From NCBI RefSeq assembly GCF_002909375.1, contig NZ_PPXD01000018.1, forward strand, positions 1 to 64,000: DNA of 64,000 nt, in the 5' to 3' direction. Below the pieces are notes generated by a model. The model did not search any database. It was not told where the DNA came from and saw only the letters and a list, made by a program, of their open reading frames with translations. Positions 7,703-16,420 of the stretch are shown in pieces; the first letter of the stretch is position 1, and each line of letters opens with the position of its first letter. The DNA comes from Cryobacterium zongtaii (lineage in GTDB: Bacteria; Actinomycetota; Actinomycetes; Actinomycetales; Microbacteriaceae). Both the position numbers and the translations under genes were made by a program.

Positions 7703-7834
7703 GCTGGGACTTGCCGAACGGCTGTCCCCGTGGCCTGGGGTGCCGCATTCGATAGGTTTAGCAGACGGTGCCATTCAAAGATTCGGGAGCGGGCCTTCCG
7801 GACCGTCATCGGGCCTCCATACAGGTGGCTGGTA

Positions 7835-8269
7835 ATGGAAAAGGTGTACAACGAAATGCCGACAACGGGTAGCCCTGCAAAACCGAAGGCCACTAAGCGA
7901 ATCGTCAGGTCGTTGTCCTGGGCAGTTTTCCTTTTTACGGTCGTGGTTGCTGTGGGTGTATTGTTCAGCCCGGTGTGGAACACCTTTGATGTTGAAAGCG
8001 TGCGCTGTGTGGTGGTATCGGCGGAGCCGAGGACGGCGTCGGGCGGTTTGAGAGGGTCGGTGTCGACGCCTGCGGTTGTCATCTTGACGGCGAACTGCGG
8101 TCCCTTGGGAATTTCCAGAGGTGTGACTTCCGATGAGCAAGAGGAGCTAGCGTCCTCTTTTCAAGTTGGCGCCGAGTACGAGTTCGACATCGGCTGGTAC
8201 GGCCGGGTCATCATGAAGCACGTCTTGCGCGGAGCTCCAGAAGTGCAGGGTTACCGGCTGGTGGAATGA
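7835..8269 (+). CDS. Single-pass membrane-anchored protein, function unknown
   Basis: From the ATG at 7835 the product is 144 residues. It has a basic N-terminus, one membrane helix (WAVFLFTVVVAVGVLF) and an extracytoplasmic beta-rich domain. The domain contains two Cys and ends in EYEFDIGWYGRVIMKHVLRG. The frame is open back to 7631, but that stretch is element B translated and is not believed. No family was recognised. It is the sole gene of its module. Confidence 0.65.
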   Translation: MEKVYNEMPTTGSPAKPKATKRIVRSLSWAVFLFTVVVAVGVLFSPVWNTFDVESVRCVVVSAEPRTASGGLRGSVSTPAVVILTANCGPLGISRGVTSDEQEELASSFQVGAEYEFDIGWYGRVIMKHVLRGAPEVQGYRLVE

Positions 8270-8321
8270 CCTGCCCTGCGGTGACGGCCGGGGAGTGTTT
8301 CGGTGATCCAACGGGCCGAAA

Positions 8322-8365
8322 TGTCTCGCAACCTGAGCGCCTCGAAACCCATGGGAAACGAGACA
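8322..8365 (+). repeat. Element A, copy 6
   Basis: Boxes: TGTCTCGCAACC, CGCCTCGAAACCC, centre AT, reverse GGGAAACGAGACA. Confidence 0.9.
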
Positions 8366-8385
8366 CCCTTTCTCGTCGCGTCGAT

Positions 8386-8742
8386 TTATCTCGATTGGAA
8401 CGCAGCCCGAACGTATTCGAGACCTTCGTCCATGCCGATGCCAAGTTCTACAAGGCGCAGGACGTACGCTTGCGCGGCTGCCTGGGCGTGACGCTGATTG
8501 GAGGTGCCGTGCATCGCGATGTAGGAACCATGCCGACCGCGCGTCTGGATGATTTCGTCCCGCTCAAGCTCTCGGTAGCTACGCGCCACCGTGTTGGGCG
8601 CTAGCCCAAGGTCACCAGCGAGCCGACGCACGGTCGGCAGACGTGTTCCGGGAACGAGCTCTCCGTCTCGTACTAGGTCAGCTATCTGTATTCGTATTTG
8701 CTCGTACGGCGGAGTTGACGAGGTCGGGTCGATTGTCAGCAT
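8386..8742 (-). CDS. GntR-family regulator, YtrA type
   Basis: This 118-residue protein begins MLTIDPTSSTPPYEQIRIQI. It has a winged helix with the GntR signature (LVPGTRLPTVRRLAGDLGLAPNTVARSYRELERDEII) and a short helical tail, the size and layout of the YtrA subfamily. The chosen ATG matches family N-termini, and the open frame extending to 8883 is overlap with the upstream gene. Its start overlaps the end of the membrane-protein gene at 8736-9602, so the two are translationally coupled. YtrA regulators usually control the membrane transporter encoded beside them. The palindromes upstream of the partner are plausible operators. Confidence 0.88.
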   Translation of the reverse strand: MLTIDPTSSTPPYEQIRIQIADLVRDGELVPGTRLPTVRRLAGDLGLAPNTVARSYRELERDEIIQTRGRHGSYIAMHGTSNQRHAQAAAQAYVLRLVELGIGMDEGLEYVRAAFQSR

Positions 8743-9602
8743 CGGCTCGGATCGGTGGTAGCGGAGGGCTCCCATAGCCGCCCAATGGGCCGGCGGCTGA
8801 CGGGAAGGTTCACCAACCACAAAGGTGACAGCCCGACGACTAGTCCCACGAAGACGAACGGCGAGCTGTAGTCGAATAGCCACGAGAAGCCCGCTACGAA
8901 CGCCGCAGTGCTAAGGGCAATGGAAGCGATCCACAGGTCGCGAAGAGCGTACGCCCGAAGAGCGTCGTCCCACTGGAGCTCAAGCTCACTCGACGCTGGC
9001 TGCGGAACCGCCAAGAGCATCGAACTCAGAGCAGCGACAGCTACGATTCCGGTCAAGGCCAGAACCGCCAGAGCGAGCACTGCCCCTAGCGGTAAGCCGC
9101 CTTGCAGCGTCGTTGGCCTGAGACCGATAGAGAGCGCGATCGAAAGCGCTGCACTGACCACGGCCAGAACTGCCGCGCCAAGCACCCAGCCTGGATGCAC
9201 ATAGTCACCGAGGGAAGGCGATTGTGCTCGAGCGAATCGCGGAGCGCCCGGCTGCGGCGCGGTGAATTGGCCGAGGGCAGACACTGCTCCTCCCAGGGCC
9301 AGCGCGGCCGTAAGAATGCCAGTCGTAGATGCTCCCGCGACGCCGATCGGCCAATAGTCCAGCGTGATTCCGAAGAGAACGGCAAACGCGAACAGCGAGA
9401 TCAGACCACCGGCCGTCGCCCCTTTGGAACGCGCACGCAGGCGTCGATCCACGCGGCTATACACGTGATCAGTCATGGGCAGGCCAATGCGCTCTATGAA
9501 AGCGAAGACTTCAACTTCACGGCGCCTCCTGGTGGATCCGTACCAGAACGTCACAAGGAGAAGCGCTGTCATCGCGCCAATGAATCCCAACACAAAGCCC
9601 AT
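8736..9602 (-). CDS. Polytopic membrane protein partnered with a YtrA-type regulator
   Basis: This 288-residue protein has about seven or eight hydrophobic segments. They occur near the N-terminus (GFVLGFIGAMTALLLV), in the middle (LISLFAFAVLFGITL, ILTAALALGGAVSAL) and at the C-terminus. There is no ATP-binding motif, so it may be the membrane part of a transporter or an unrelated integral protein. The ATG at 9602 follows TTGGGGG. A TTG at 9665 is an alternative. It forms an overlapping two-gene unit with the regulator, one of the few two-gene modules in the array. Confidence 0.7.
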   Translation of the reverse strand: MGFVLGFIGAMTALLLVTFWYGSTRRRREVEVFAFIERIGLPMTDHVYSRVDRRLRARSKGATAGGLISLFAFAVLFGITLDYWPIGVAGASTTGILTAALALGGAVSALGQFTAPQPGAPRFARAQSPSLGDYVHPGWVLGAAVLAVVSAALSIALSIGLRPTTLQGGLPLGAVLALAVLALTGIVAVAALSSMLLAVPQPASSELELQWDDALRAYALRDLWIASIALSTAAFVAGFSWLFDYSSPFVFVGLVVGLSPLWLVNLPVSRRPIGRLWEPSATTDPSRC

Positions 9603-9628
9603 GGACCATACCCCCAATTGTCGCAACC

Positions 9629-9665
9629 TTGTACCAAGGTACTCGTTCGGGGACCGAGCGTACAA
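9629..9665. promoter_or_regulatory. Inverted repeats upstream of the membrane-protein/GntR unit
   Basis: GTACCAAGGTAC (9631-9642) is a perfect 12 bp palindrome. The outer TTGTAC at 9629-9634 and GTACAA at 9660-9665 form a second, wider inverted repeat. They lie directly upstream of the minus-strand unit encoding a YtrA-type regulator, the usual place for autoregulatory operators. The assignment is inference. Confidence 0.45.
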
Positions 9666-9879
9666 CTAGACGATGCCGCGCGCGTGCCGGTCCGGGACGC
9701 CATCGCTCTGGCAGTCTGCCGGCGCTCACTCGGTTAGTGCCGCACGCGAGGTCGATCAGGGTGGGACGTCGCCCTCTACCGAGGCCTGGCCTTCGGCTAT
9801 CCAGTGATTTGCGATTCAAGACAGGTCTCTGGTGTTCGCCACCATGAAGGCCTCCGCGAATGCAATTTTTGGAGAGAGC

Positions 9880-9921
9880 TGTCGCATAACCTAGTGCCTC
9901 ATAACCCATGGGATACGAGAC
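9880..9921 (+). repeat. Element A, copy 7
   Basis: Boxes: TGTCGCATAACC, TGCCTCATAACCC, centre AT, reverse GGGATACGAGAC. One base is missing between boxes 1 and 2. The surrounding gene-free stretch 9666-10015 shows nothing else identifiable. Confidence 0.9.
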
Positions 9922-10015
9922 CAAGCTGTCATTCGTCGATGCGCGACGAATGGCGGGAAAGACGACTCAAATCCACCGGCGTTCGTTCCGGGCTCGATGA
10001 CGAGCTGCGGGGCAA

Positions 10016-10477
10016 TTAGCTCTTGGCGTTCGGGTTAACAATGAGGAAGTCACTGAGCCGGACCCACCCCTCCGGTGTCGGATCTCCTTCTAGCACGATC
10101 TCCGCACCCCCAGTCTCGCTGCCGATGGTTCGCATACCAGTGGCCGAACCACATGCTGAATTGGAGAACTGAGAGCTTTGATTGACGAGAACTATACAGA
10201 AGCCCTCATCACCGTTCCGTGGGTCCTCGAAACTGGCGACGTAGTACGTCACGTCTCCATTTGTTCCAACTTGCCGACTGGATTCTGCATCTAAGCCTTC
10301 CGATTTTGCGTCCGGAGGTAGGGCGTCCTCCGGACCTGCGTCCGTGGAAAGGAACGATCGAACCCGAGAGCTGGCGTCTTCGGTCGTGCAACCCGACATT
10401 GTCAAGAGGGATAGAAGCACGAGGCCTGCTGAGGTCCAGATTCTTTCGGTCCTGCCGCGATGCTCTGTCGTTAGCAC
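10016..10477 (-). CDS. Small lipoprotein, function unknown
   Basis: This 153-residue protein has a signal peptide and lipobox MSGC (Cys about 30). An acidic disordered linker follows, then a C-terminal domain with YYVASFEDP, GFCIVLVN, two Cys and VRLSDFLIV. The C-terminal domain resembles short exported domains common in Microbacteriaceae, with no assigned role. The start may also be an internal codon closer to the hydrophobic core, because the N-region before it is long and charged. It is the only gene of its module. The interval 10478-10865 downstream holds only element A copy 8. Confidence 0.7.
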   Translation of the reverse strand: MLTTEHRGRTERIWTSAGLVLLSLLTMSGCTTEDASSRVRSFLSTDAGPEDALPPDAKSEGLDAESSRQVGTNGDVTYYVASFEDPRNGDEGFCIVLVNQSSQFSNSACGSATGMRTIGSETGGAEIVLEGDPTPEGWVRLSDFLIVNPNAKS

Positions 10478-10684
10478 TCTGAACCCCCGTTGCGTTGTGC
10501 GAGAAAGCTAGCAGACGCCGTCGAGCCCACGGGAGTGAGGCAGGTTCTTCAACGTAACAACTCCGCTAAAGCCGAAGCGGAGGGCCGAACGAGAGGCCCG
10601 GGTCGCTCGTCCAGTACTGTCCGAGATGGGCTGGCCGGTACACACTCTCGGCAGACTGGGGTGGCCTGCACCCAACCTCTCACG

Positions 10685-10725
10685 CGTCTCGCAACCTAGG
10701 CGTCTCGTCACATGGGATATGAGAT
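10685..10725 (+). repeat. Element A, copy 8 (partly degenerate)
   Basis: Boxes: GTCTCGCAACC and CGTCTCGTCA with two bases lost before the centre (CATGGG), then reverse GGGATATGAGAT. The overall spacing and orientation are retained. Confidence 0.75.
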
Positions 10726-10865
10726 GGGGCCGTTCTGTAAGGATGCGGATTCAGTTTGATGTGCCGAAGCGATGACAGGATGCCACCAAGAGTGCCCGGG
10801 TATTCCCGGTCGCTCAATTAGTTGGCGTCACAAGCTGAAGGACTGGCGGCCAATAGCCTTTGGGT

Positions 10866-11624
10866 ATGAGTGAGATTGAGCAAGAACTGACTGGGGGCAA
10901 CGCGTCCGGCCGTGTTGTCCGTGTGGGCAGCACGGTGCGAAAGCCCTGGATCGAAAACAGCCCGGTCGTGCAGAGCTACCTTGAGAGTCTCCATTCGCAA
11001 GGTATAGACGTACCCCGCCCGCTCGGTCGCGACGAGGCCGGCCGGCAAGCGGTCGAGTATGTAGAAGGCGCGATCGCTATGAGTGAGATGCCGCTCGAAG
11101 CCGAAGACTTGCGTCGGGTCGGCCGGATGATCCGCCGCATTCACGATGTGAGCGAATCTGTTCCTCTCCTCGACGTTGCGGGTTGGAAGATGTTGCTGCC
11201 AGTCGATAACCCAAACCTGATGTGTCACAACGATCTTGCTCCGTGGAATCTCGTCATTGGGGATCGTTGGGTCTTCATCGATTGGGATGGTGCGGGGCCG
11301 AGTACCCGGCTGTGGGACCTGGCCTACGCCGCCCAAGCGTTTGCCATGCTTGTTGAGGGTCAATCTGTAGAGTCCGCCTCGGCGAGGCTCCGGGCATTGA
11401 TCGATGGGTACGAAGCCGATGCCTCTCTCCGTGAAGCACTTCCAGCGGCCATGGCGGAACGGACCGCGGCGATGTTCGAACTCTTGCGCACTTCTCACGC
11501 GAACGGTCTTCAGCCCTGGGCCGACATGTACGTGAGCGGGCACGGTGGTTTCTGGCGAGAAGCGGCCCAGTACGTCCGTCGAAACCAAAGGGCTTGGGAG
11601 CGAGCGCTCTCGCAGTCGGAGTAG
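10866..11624 (+). CDS. Aminoglycoside phosphotransferase (APH)-family kinase
   Basis: This 252-residue protein contains the APH catalytic loop CHNDLAPWNLV (about residues 120-130; HxDxxxxN) and the metal-binding FIDWDGAG segment (about 138-145) that replaces DFG in this superfamily. The N-terminal nucleotide-binding lobe is short. Members phosphorylate aminoglycosides, macrolides, choline or other alcohols, and the substrate cannot be read from sequence. The start is the first ATG, and a TTG six bases upstream is possible. It is the single gene of a module flanked by element A (10685) and a composite (11707), similar to resistance cassettes in integrons. Confidence 0.85.
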   Translation: MSEIEQELTGGNASGRVVRVGSTVRKPWIENSPVVQSYLESLHSQGIDVPRPLGRDEAGRQAVEYVEGAIAMSEMPLEAEDLRRVGRMIRRIHDVSESVPLLDVAGWKMLLPVDNPNLMCHNDLAPWNLVIGDRWVFIDWDGAGPSTRLWDLAYAAQAFAMLVEGQSVESASARLRALIDGYEADASLREALPAAMAERTAAMFELLRTSHANGLQPWADMYVSGHGGFWREAAQYVRRNQRAWERALSQSE

Positions 11625-11706
11625 TCGACCCATCACTGTTTTTCTTGCGGAAAGCTTGTTCGGGAGGGACCGCTGAGCCGCCCTTGAGTCCCATTCCTGT
11701 GAGAGG

Positions 11707-11835
11707 TGTCTCGAAACGTCATAGTGTCGAAACACATGGGTTACGAGACGTCAAAGATCGCCTACTCGCGCGAACGAGCCGCACCTCACTTGTCTCGTAT
11801 CTGGACCTGTCTCGCATCCGTAGGGTTTCGAGACA
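11707..11835 (+). repeat. Composite element A+B, copy 9
   Basis: A is 11707-11749 (TGTCTCGAAACG, AGTGTCGAAACAC, AT, GGGTTACGAGAC). B is 11791-11835 (TGTCTCGTATC, TGTCTCGCATCCG, TA, GGGTTTCGAGACA). The 41 bp spacer begins GTCAAAGATCGCCT. Confidence 0.93.
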
Positions 11836-11934
11836 CGAATCCGGGTTCGTGGAGTCATGCGCCTCGCATCTGACAGTCTCCGGTCGCTGGCTCGGCAGTG
11901 ATCGGCGCCATCCCGCTCACTGCGTGCTGGCGCG

Positions 11935-12600
11935 CTACTCGTCGATGGGAGGAAGGACCTGCTCGGTGCCTACACCCATGGTGACTGGTGAGGTGTTTGT
12001 GGCATCAAACGCCACGCTGAAAGGCGGGTCGACGTCAATGGACTCGGCCAGCCCCGGGTCGATGGTCAGCGTCGGGTCGAGCGACTGGAAGCTAACTTCG
12101 ATTAGGCCCGGCACATCCGAGGAGCTCTGGGAAACCTGCACCTGTCGTTCGGCAGAAACGTACTGGCGGGTCTGCCTGGTCACCTCGTTGGCCGCCGTTT
12201 GGTATTCAGCTGCGTTGAAACCCACAGACTCGACGATGACGAAGGGCAAGCCGGTGTTCTGTAAAAGTACGACGGCCTCGGCCGGAGCTGATCCCTTGAA
12301 CGCGACATGCATAGTGGGGGTCTTGTCGAAGAATGCGTAGCCGAACTCTTCCGGAAATTGCTCCTCAATGGCTGCGGTGGCGGTTCCAAGCGGAGCGTAA
12401 TTTGCTTCCCAGAACTCATCGTCGCCGGGAGTGGACGCGTCGGCGGGCGGAGTCTGTGGCAGGACCTGCTTGGTATCCACTCCCAATACAGCACCGGCCC
12501 CCGCAGCAGCAGCAGGTTCGGATACGGGAGGCGTAGCGCAACCGGACAACAACAGCGCGGCTAACCCGGCGGCAACGAAGTAGGAAGCGAGCTTGGTCAT
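11935..12600 (-). CDS. Lipoprotein, function unknown
   Basis: This 221-residue protein has a clear signal peptide (FVAAGLAALLLSGC, lipobox Cys about 21). An Ala/Pro linker precedes a mature domain lacking further Cys. The sequence is acidic and contains two VLP-type repeats (TKQVLPQTPP near the front and TEQVLPPIDE at the very end). No family was recognised. The ATG is preceded by AAGGAAC on the minus strand. It is the sole gene of its module. Confidence 0.75.
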   Translation of the reverse strand: MTKLASYFVAAGLAALLLSGCATPPVSEPAAAAGAGAVLGVDTKQVLPQTPPADASTPGDDEFWEANYAPLGTATAAIEEQFPEEFGYAFFDKTPTMHVAFKGSAPAEAVVLLQNTGLPFVIVESVGFNAAEYQTAANEVTRQTRQYVSAERQVQVSQSSSDVPGLIEVSFQSLDPTLTIDPGLAESIDVDPPFSVAFDATNTSPVTMGVGTEQVLPPIDE

Positions 12601-12807
12601 TTTGTTCCTTCAAAAGTTGTTGCCAGCATTGGCGGGAGCCAGTTGGTCGATCCGCGCCGAACGGATTCTCCCGTTCATTCAATAATGTCCGGAACATGCC
12701 GCTCGGGTCCCGCCTGCCCCGAACTGGGGTGTCCCCTGGACGCCTACGATGAATGGCCGAGCATTAATCCATGGCGGGTCCAACCGCATGCGACGCGGCA
12801 GCTGACT

Positions 12808-12852
12808 TGTCTCGAATCTGGACCCGTCTCGCATCCGTAGGGTTTCGAGACA
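12808..12852 (+). repeat. Element B without a recognisable A
   Basis: Boxes: TGTCTCGAATC, CGTCTCGCATCCG, centre TA, reverse GGGTTTCGAGACA. The spacer end GCGACGCGGCAGCTGACT is retained upstream, so the A half has probably been lost or decayed. Confidence 0.88.
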
Positions 12853-12916
12853 GCACCGTTCGAAAAGGTCCACCAGCTCAGATCGTGCTCGTGCCAAGAA
12901 GGGGTGACAGACCGAG

Positions 12917-12944
12917 CGGCTCGAGGACTAATGTCCTCGAGCCG
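12917..12944. terminator. Perfect 12 bp hairpin, terminator-like
   Basis: CGGCTCGAGGAC, loop TAAT, then GTCCTCGAGCCG. It lies about 115 bp beyond the stop of the CU044_5270 gene on the minus strand, so it could end the sigma/CU044 transcript. No U-tract follows on either strand, so intrinsic termination is uncertain. Confidence 0.5.
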
Positions 12945-13060
12945 GCAGATATGTAGGTCTCTATCGATCGAGCATCTCTCGCACCGCGTAGGTAACGTCT
13001 ATCCAATACGTCGCGGACGGCACCGATGCCGACTCTTGGTCCGTGATCATCCGCGTGTCT

Positions 13061-14101
13061 CTAGCCCTGCGGGGGCCGCACGGTGAAGGGACCAGTGGGG
13101 GCTTGATCAACCACCGTGGTTTCCAATGTCACGTTTCCACTCGTGCCAGCCGGTACGAATTGGCGGTCAATGAGTTGAACGCTTCTGGTCCCGATAAGTA
13201 GCCCTGTGGTTGGGTCGATGATGAGCTGGTGGGATTCCGAGTCGGAGTTGGTCTTGCGGCCGATTGCTACGCCGGTGCGGCCATCGACGGTCACTTCACC
13301 CTCCGCGACATAGACCCCCGGTATCTGGGCAAGAGCCTCATACATTGCAGCGCGTAGTTTCGCCGGCACCACACCCGTCGACAGGTGGTCACAGATGTCA
13401 ACAAAGGCTTGTTCGTCTCGCGGGTTCTGGCCGGTGAGGTTGTTGTAGACGAACTCCAGCAGTTCGGTGGGATCTGTGGGCATGGATGCCATCTCCGGGT
13501 ACGACCGGTCAGATCCGGCGAAGATACCGGCCGGCCCCTCGTAGAATTTCGCGTCACCGCGTCCCGGCGTGCTCCAGAAATCGTCGATCTCTGCTTGTGC
13601 CTTCACGGCATCACCGAAGATCTCGCCAGCGGGGAGCCACTGTATCTCTTCAATCCAGGTGTCTGCCCGGTCATAGGGGATGTACATAGCGCTGCGACGG
13701 TTGTCGATGTAGCCGTAGTCGTTGCCTCTCCCCAGGGCGCCTTCGGTGCGTTGGGTCATGAGGTATTGGCCTGGGCCGACGACCGGGTCGGCGGTGATGA
13801 TGGTCGCGGCTGCGGCTGAACGGAGCACTTCCGCAGCCGTCGCGGTCGCTACGTTCGGGCTGAAGAGGTTGGCCCCCAACAGGGCCACGGTGATCGCTGC
13901 TGCTGCCACGGCCATGGCACCTGCCCACCGTCGCCGCGTCGTCTTCTTCGCAGGGTCGTGTATGGGCGTGACCGGAGCAATCAGATCGATTGATGGGGCG
14001 AGCTCGTCGGCGTCGATTCGTTCGAACAGGCCCTGCTTCATCCGGGTGAAAGCCTCGTCGTTCGGCAGGAGGTCGCTGCGCAGGTCAGTTGACTTGGTCA
14101 T
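13061..14101 (-). CDS. CU044_5270-family membrane protein (sigma-factor partner)
   Basis: This 346-residue protein has an N-terminal cytoplasmic segment of about 70 residues and one membrane helix (WAGAMAVAAAAITVALLGANLF). A large extracytoplasmic domain follows, with motifs PGQYLMTQRTE, PTDPTELLEFVYN and the ending GRKTNSDSESHQLIIDPTTGLLIG. This is the standard layout of CU044_5270 proteins, which are encoded with ECF sigma factors in Actinobacteria and probably act as their anti-sigma or sensor partner. Its ATG overlaps the sigma factor's TGA (ATGA), so expression is coupled. The open frame extends upstream to 14233, but that part overlaps the sigma gene. Confidence 0.82.
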   Translation of the reverse strand: MTKSTDLRSDLLPNDEAFTRMKQGLFERIDADELAPSIDLIAPVTPIHDPAKKTTRRRWAGAMAVAAAAITVALLGANLFSPNVATATAAEVLRSAAAATIITADPVVGPGQYLMTQRTEGALGRGNDYGYIDNRRSAMYIPYDRADTWIEEIQWLPAGEIFGDAVKAQAEIDDFWSTPGRGDAKFYEGPAGIFAGSDRSYPEMASMPTDPTELLEFVYNNLTGQNPRDEQAFVDICDHLSTGVVPAKLRAAMYEALAQIPGVYVAEGEVTVDGRTGVAIGRKTNSDSESHQLIIDPTTGLLIGTRSVQLIDRQFVPAGTSGNVTLETTVVDQAPTGPFTVRPPQG

Positions 14102-14682
14102 GAGGTTCCTTCCTCCAGGTGCAGTTCGTGGCGTAGTTGTGTGCGTGATCGGGCGAGTCGGTTTCGCACCGTGGCGTGAGTGATGCCGAGTTGGAGCGCG
14201 GCCTGTTCGTACGTAAGGCGGTCGACCAGGCACAGGTGCACAATGCTCTGTTCGAGAGGACCCAGATCGGCGATGATTTCTTCGAGCCGTTCGGTGAGCT
14301 GGCGTTCGGCGGCGATCGTCTCGGCGCTAGCCGAGGAATGGGTATCCACGTCGTCGTTGAGCGAGATCGTCGCCTCCCGGAAACGTGCCCGTTGGTGATT
14401 CATCGCGTGGTATCGGGCGGTCGCGATCAACCACGGTAAGGCCGATCCGTCGGTGAATCGCACCGTCGCCCGCTTCTTCCACAGCGTGAAGAACGTGTCT
14501 GAGGAAACTTCCTCAGCGTCGGCCGCGTTTCGCGTGGCCGTGATGGCGACGGCGTAGACGATTCGGCTATGTCGGTCGTGCAGGGTGCCGAAGGCTCGTC
14601 GGTCACCGTCAACGCTCTGCTGTAGGAGCTTCTCGTCTGTCACCGGCCCTGACGAGATCTCTGTCACGACCGCTGTTCGCAT
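14098..14682 (-). CDS. ECF-type RNA polymerase sigma factor
   Basis: This 194-residue protein has the sigma-2 region (DRRAFGTLHDRHSRIVYAVAITATRNAADAEEVSSDTFFTLWK, with the -10 recognition helix LPWLIATARYHAMNHQR). It also has a sigma-4 helix-turn-helix (GPLEQSIVHLCLVDRLTYEQAALQLGITHATVRNRLARSRTQL). The start is taken at MRTAVVTEISS, which fits family length better than the open frame reaching 14775. It is the first gene of a two-gene minus-strand operon with the CU044_5270 gene. A second sigma gene of a different class occurs at 25146-26411. Confidence 0.9.
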   Translation of the reverse strand: MRTAVVTEISSGPVTDEKLLQQSVDGDRRAFGTLHDRHSRIVYAVAITATRNAADAEEVSSDTFFTLWKKRATVRFTDGSALPWLIATARYHAMNHQRARFREATISLNDDVDTHSSASAETIAAERQLTERLEEIIADLGPLEQSIVHLCLVDRLTYEQAALQLGITHATVRNRLARSRTQLRHELHLEEGTS

Positions 14683-14896
14683 CTTTTTCTCACGCTGTCC
14701 CCCCAAAATTGTGGTCTTTCCAAAGAATGTCAGGAACGTTCGATTCGTCTCCGAAATTGCAGACCGTTCGAACAACTCGTCTGCCGGACGCAGCCATCAT
14801 TTTCCGAACGTGGGCTGATGCCTGTTCTCGACTTCCTCGCTGACATCCATGTCGGACCACCGGTTCCCCCAACCACCTCGCGACTCAAAGCAGGAG

Positions 14897-15013
14897 TGTC
14901 TCGAAACCAAAGTGCCTCATATCCCATGCGATATGAGACTCGGTCGGGGCGACGAGCAAGAGGTGGCTTGTCTCGCATCCGGACGTGTCTCGCATCGGTA
15001 GGGTTTCGAGACA
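14897..15013 (+). repeat. Composite element A+B, copy 10
   Basis: A is 14897-14939 (centre CCCATGCG). A shortened 29 bp spacer joins it to B at 14969-15013 (TGTCTCGCATC, TGTCTCGCATCGG, TA, GGGTTTCGAGACA). Confidence 0.92.
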
Positions 15014-15062
15014 GATGTGGGCTATTCCAGCTCCGGTGGCAAGTGGGCCTTCAGAGTGGGCG

Positions 15063-15788
15063 CTAGCCGGTCCGACGGACATACATCAGGGGTGTGCCAA
15101 CGACGAAGCACAGGATGCAGCTCCCGACCAGTGCCAGTACCAAGCCGCCTTGCGGGTGCCCCTGGAAAGTGCCAATGAGAACTACAACCGCTCCATCCAA
15201 GGCAAGAACGACGCCGCACAACACGAGCGCACCACCAAGACGAACTGATCGAGACAACCCCGATCGAGAGGTCCCCGCTGCAGTGATATCGCGGCCGGAT
15301 CCGTCCGGCTCTCGCGGGAGCGTCGTCGGCGGTGTCAGTATCCGGTCACTGTGTCGTCTCGCAGTTTCGAAGGCCACAGGTGACGGGTGGGCGACGTAGC
15401 TGCCGGCCTGTGGGACGCCTGCGATAACCATGAAGTCATCGAATCGGTCCGGGCGAACCAGGTACATCGTGGGAACGGTTTTGTAAGTGGAGTACCGGCT
15501 CAAGCCAATGTGCTGTGCTGCGAGTGCTCCCGCACGCCGTTTCAAAACTGTTCCGACGACCATTGCACTCATCACGAGCGGGAGCACTCCCACGAAACCG
15601 ACGACGAGTAGCGCAGCGCCGTACTGCTCCGGCGCAGACACCATACGGCCTACGAATGCAGCCAACATGATGGTTCCGATGCCCGCTGCCACCGCCCCAA
15701 ACACGATCGGGTCGGCCTTACGGCGCACTCTCGCTGCTTCCGAGCCGATTCGCTGAACCCACGCGTCGGTTTCTTCGCCCTGAGGCAT
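15063..15788 (-). CDS. Four-helix membrane protein, function unknown
   Basis: From MPQGEETDAWV the protein has 241 residues. Two membrane helices lie near the N-terminus (VFGAVAAGIGTIMLAAFVG, YGAALLVVGFVGVLPLVMSAMVV) and two near the C-terminus (LGGALVLCGVVLALDGAVVVLIG, LVLALVGSCILCFVVGTPLMYV). They are separated by a polar cytoplasmic or external loop of about 100 residues. No family was recognised. The frame is open to 15956, but that extension is unlike coding sequence and overlaps the divergent gene. It shares its module with the lipoprotein at 15931. Confidence 0.65.
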   Translation of the reverse strand: MPQGEETDAWVQRIGSEAARVRRKADPIVFGAVAAGIGTIMLAAFVGRMVSAPEQYGAALLVVGFVGVLPLVMSAMVVGTVLKRRAGALAAQHIGLSRYSTYKTVPTMYLVRPDRFDDFMVIAGVPQAGSYVAHPSPVAFETARRHSDRILTPPTTLPREPDGSGRDITAAGTSRSGLSRSVRLGGALVLCGVVLALDGAVVVLIGTFQGHPQGGLVLALVGSCILCFVVGTPLMYVRRTG

Positions 15789-15930
15789 TGATTTCCTCGT
15801 TTCGGCGACTGTCGAGTGCGGAGTGGCAGGTGCTCGTATGCGCGACGATTGACACCTTAGGACATGGGACGGCAAACGCATGATCGATGTGCGTGACCAA
15901 CGGCTCCGAGAGGTCGCATATGCTCGGGCC

Positions 15931-16419
15931 ATGTCGCGAAGATTTTCGCTAGCCACCCGAACAACTCTTGGCTTGATAGGCGGGCTCGTTTCAGCGGGGC
16001 TGCTGGCGGGGTGCAGCCTCCTCGAGCTGAGGACGTCGTCTCCCGACGAGGTCGAGACAGCGAACCTGCGGATCTCAGCTGATCAGATCAGCTACTCCTT
16101 CGACGGCTACTGCGGAGTCGGAGTGAAAATCGAGAACCTCAGCCCCACGCCGATCAAGTTCAACGAAAGCGACCTTGCAGTCTTCGACGGCTCAAGCTCG
16201 ACCGAGTGGGATCTTCCCTTCGGCGGTCGCGCCGGATCAGTGACGACGGAGCACCGAGGTTATGCGATCGGCGAGTTCCCCTCGATCATCGAGCCGGGCG
16301 CCACCGCTACGGATGCCTTCGTCGTGTACTGCAAGGAAGGCAACACGTACACAGTCACCGTCACTTCACTCGACGGCGACAGCGCCTCATTCGATTTCAC
16401 CAGCGCGCCAGGCGGTTGA
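15931..16419 (+). CDS. Lipoprotein with Ig-like exported domain
   Basis: This 162-residue protein has a signal peptide with lipobox LLAGC. The mature domain is beta-rich and about 120 residues (ISYSFDGYCGVGVKIENLSPTPIKFNESDLAVFDG), ending DGDSASFDFTSAPGG. The pattern of short strands and the 'ENLSPTPIKF' segment resemble DUF4352-type exported immunoglobulin-like domains, though I am not certain of the family. The ATG at 15931 gives a normal signal peptide, and the open frame back to 15880 is not needed. A 24-codon frame follows one base after the stop. Confidence 0.7.
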   Translation: MSRRFSLATRTTLGLIGGLVSAGLLAGCSLLELRTSSPDEVETANLRISADQISYSFDGYCGVGVKIENLSPTPIKFNESDLAVFDGSSSTEWDLPFGGRAGSVTTEHRGYAIGEFPSIIEPGATATDAFVVYCKEGNTYTVTVTSLDGDSASFDFTSAPGG

Positions 16420-16420
16420 C

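Noticed and set aside
7631..7834. N-terminal extension of the membrane protein at 7835 through element B (LSRIWTCLASVGFRD reading)
   Set aside because: The extension is the element translated. The same residues recur wherever B occurs (for example 12808, 14969), so it is not conserved coding sequence of this gene.
9797..9825. Similar strings ATCCAGTGATTTGCG (about 9800) and ATCCAGTGGTTTGCG (about 21894) upstream of element A copies
   Set aside because: The similarity is limited to about 15 bp and distances to the elements differ, so it may be chance.
10490..10699. 69-codon plus-strand frame before element A copy 8
   Set aside because: No ribosome-binding site, biased Arg/Thr composition, and it runs into the element.
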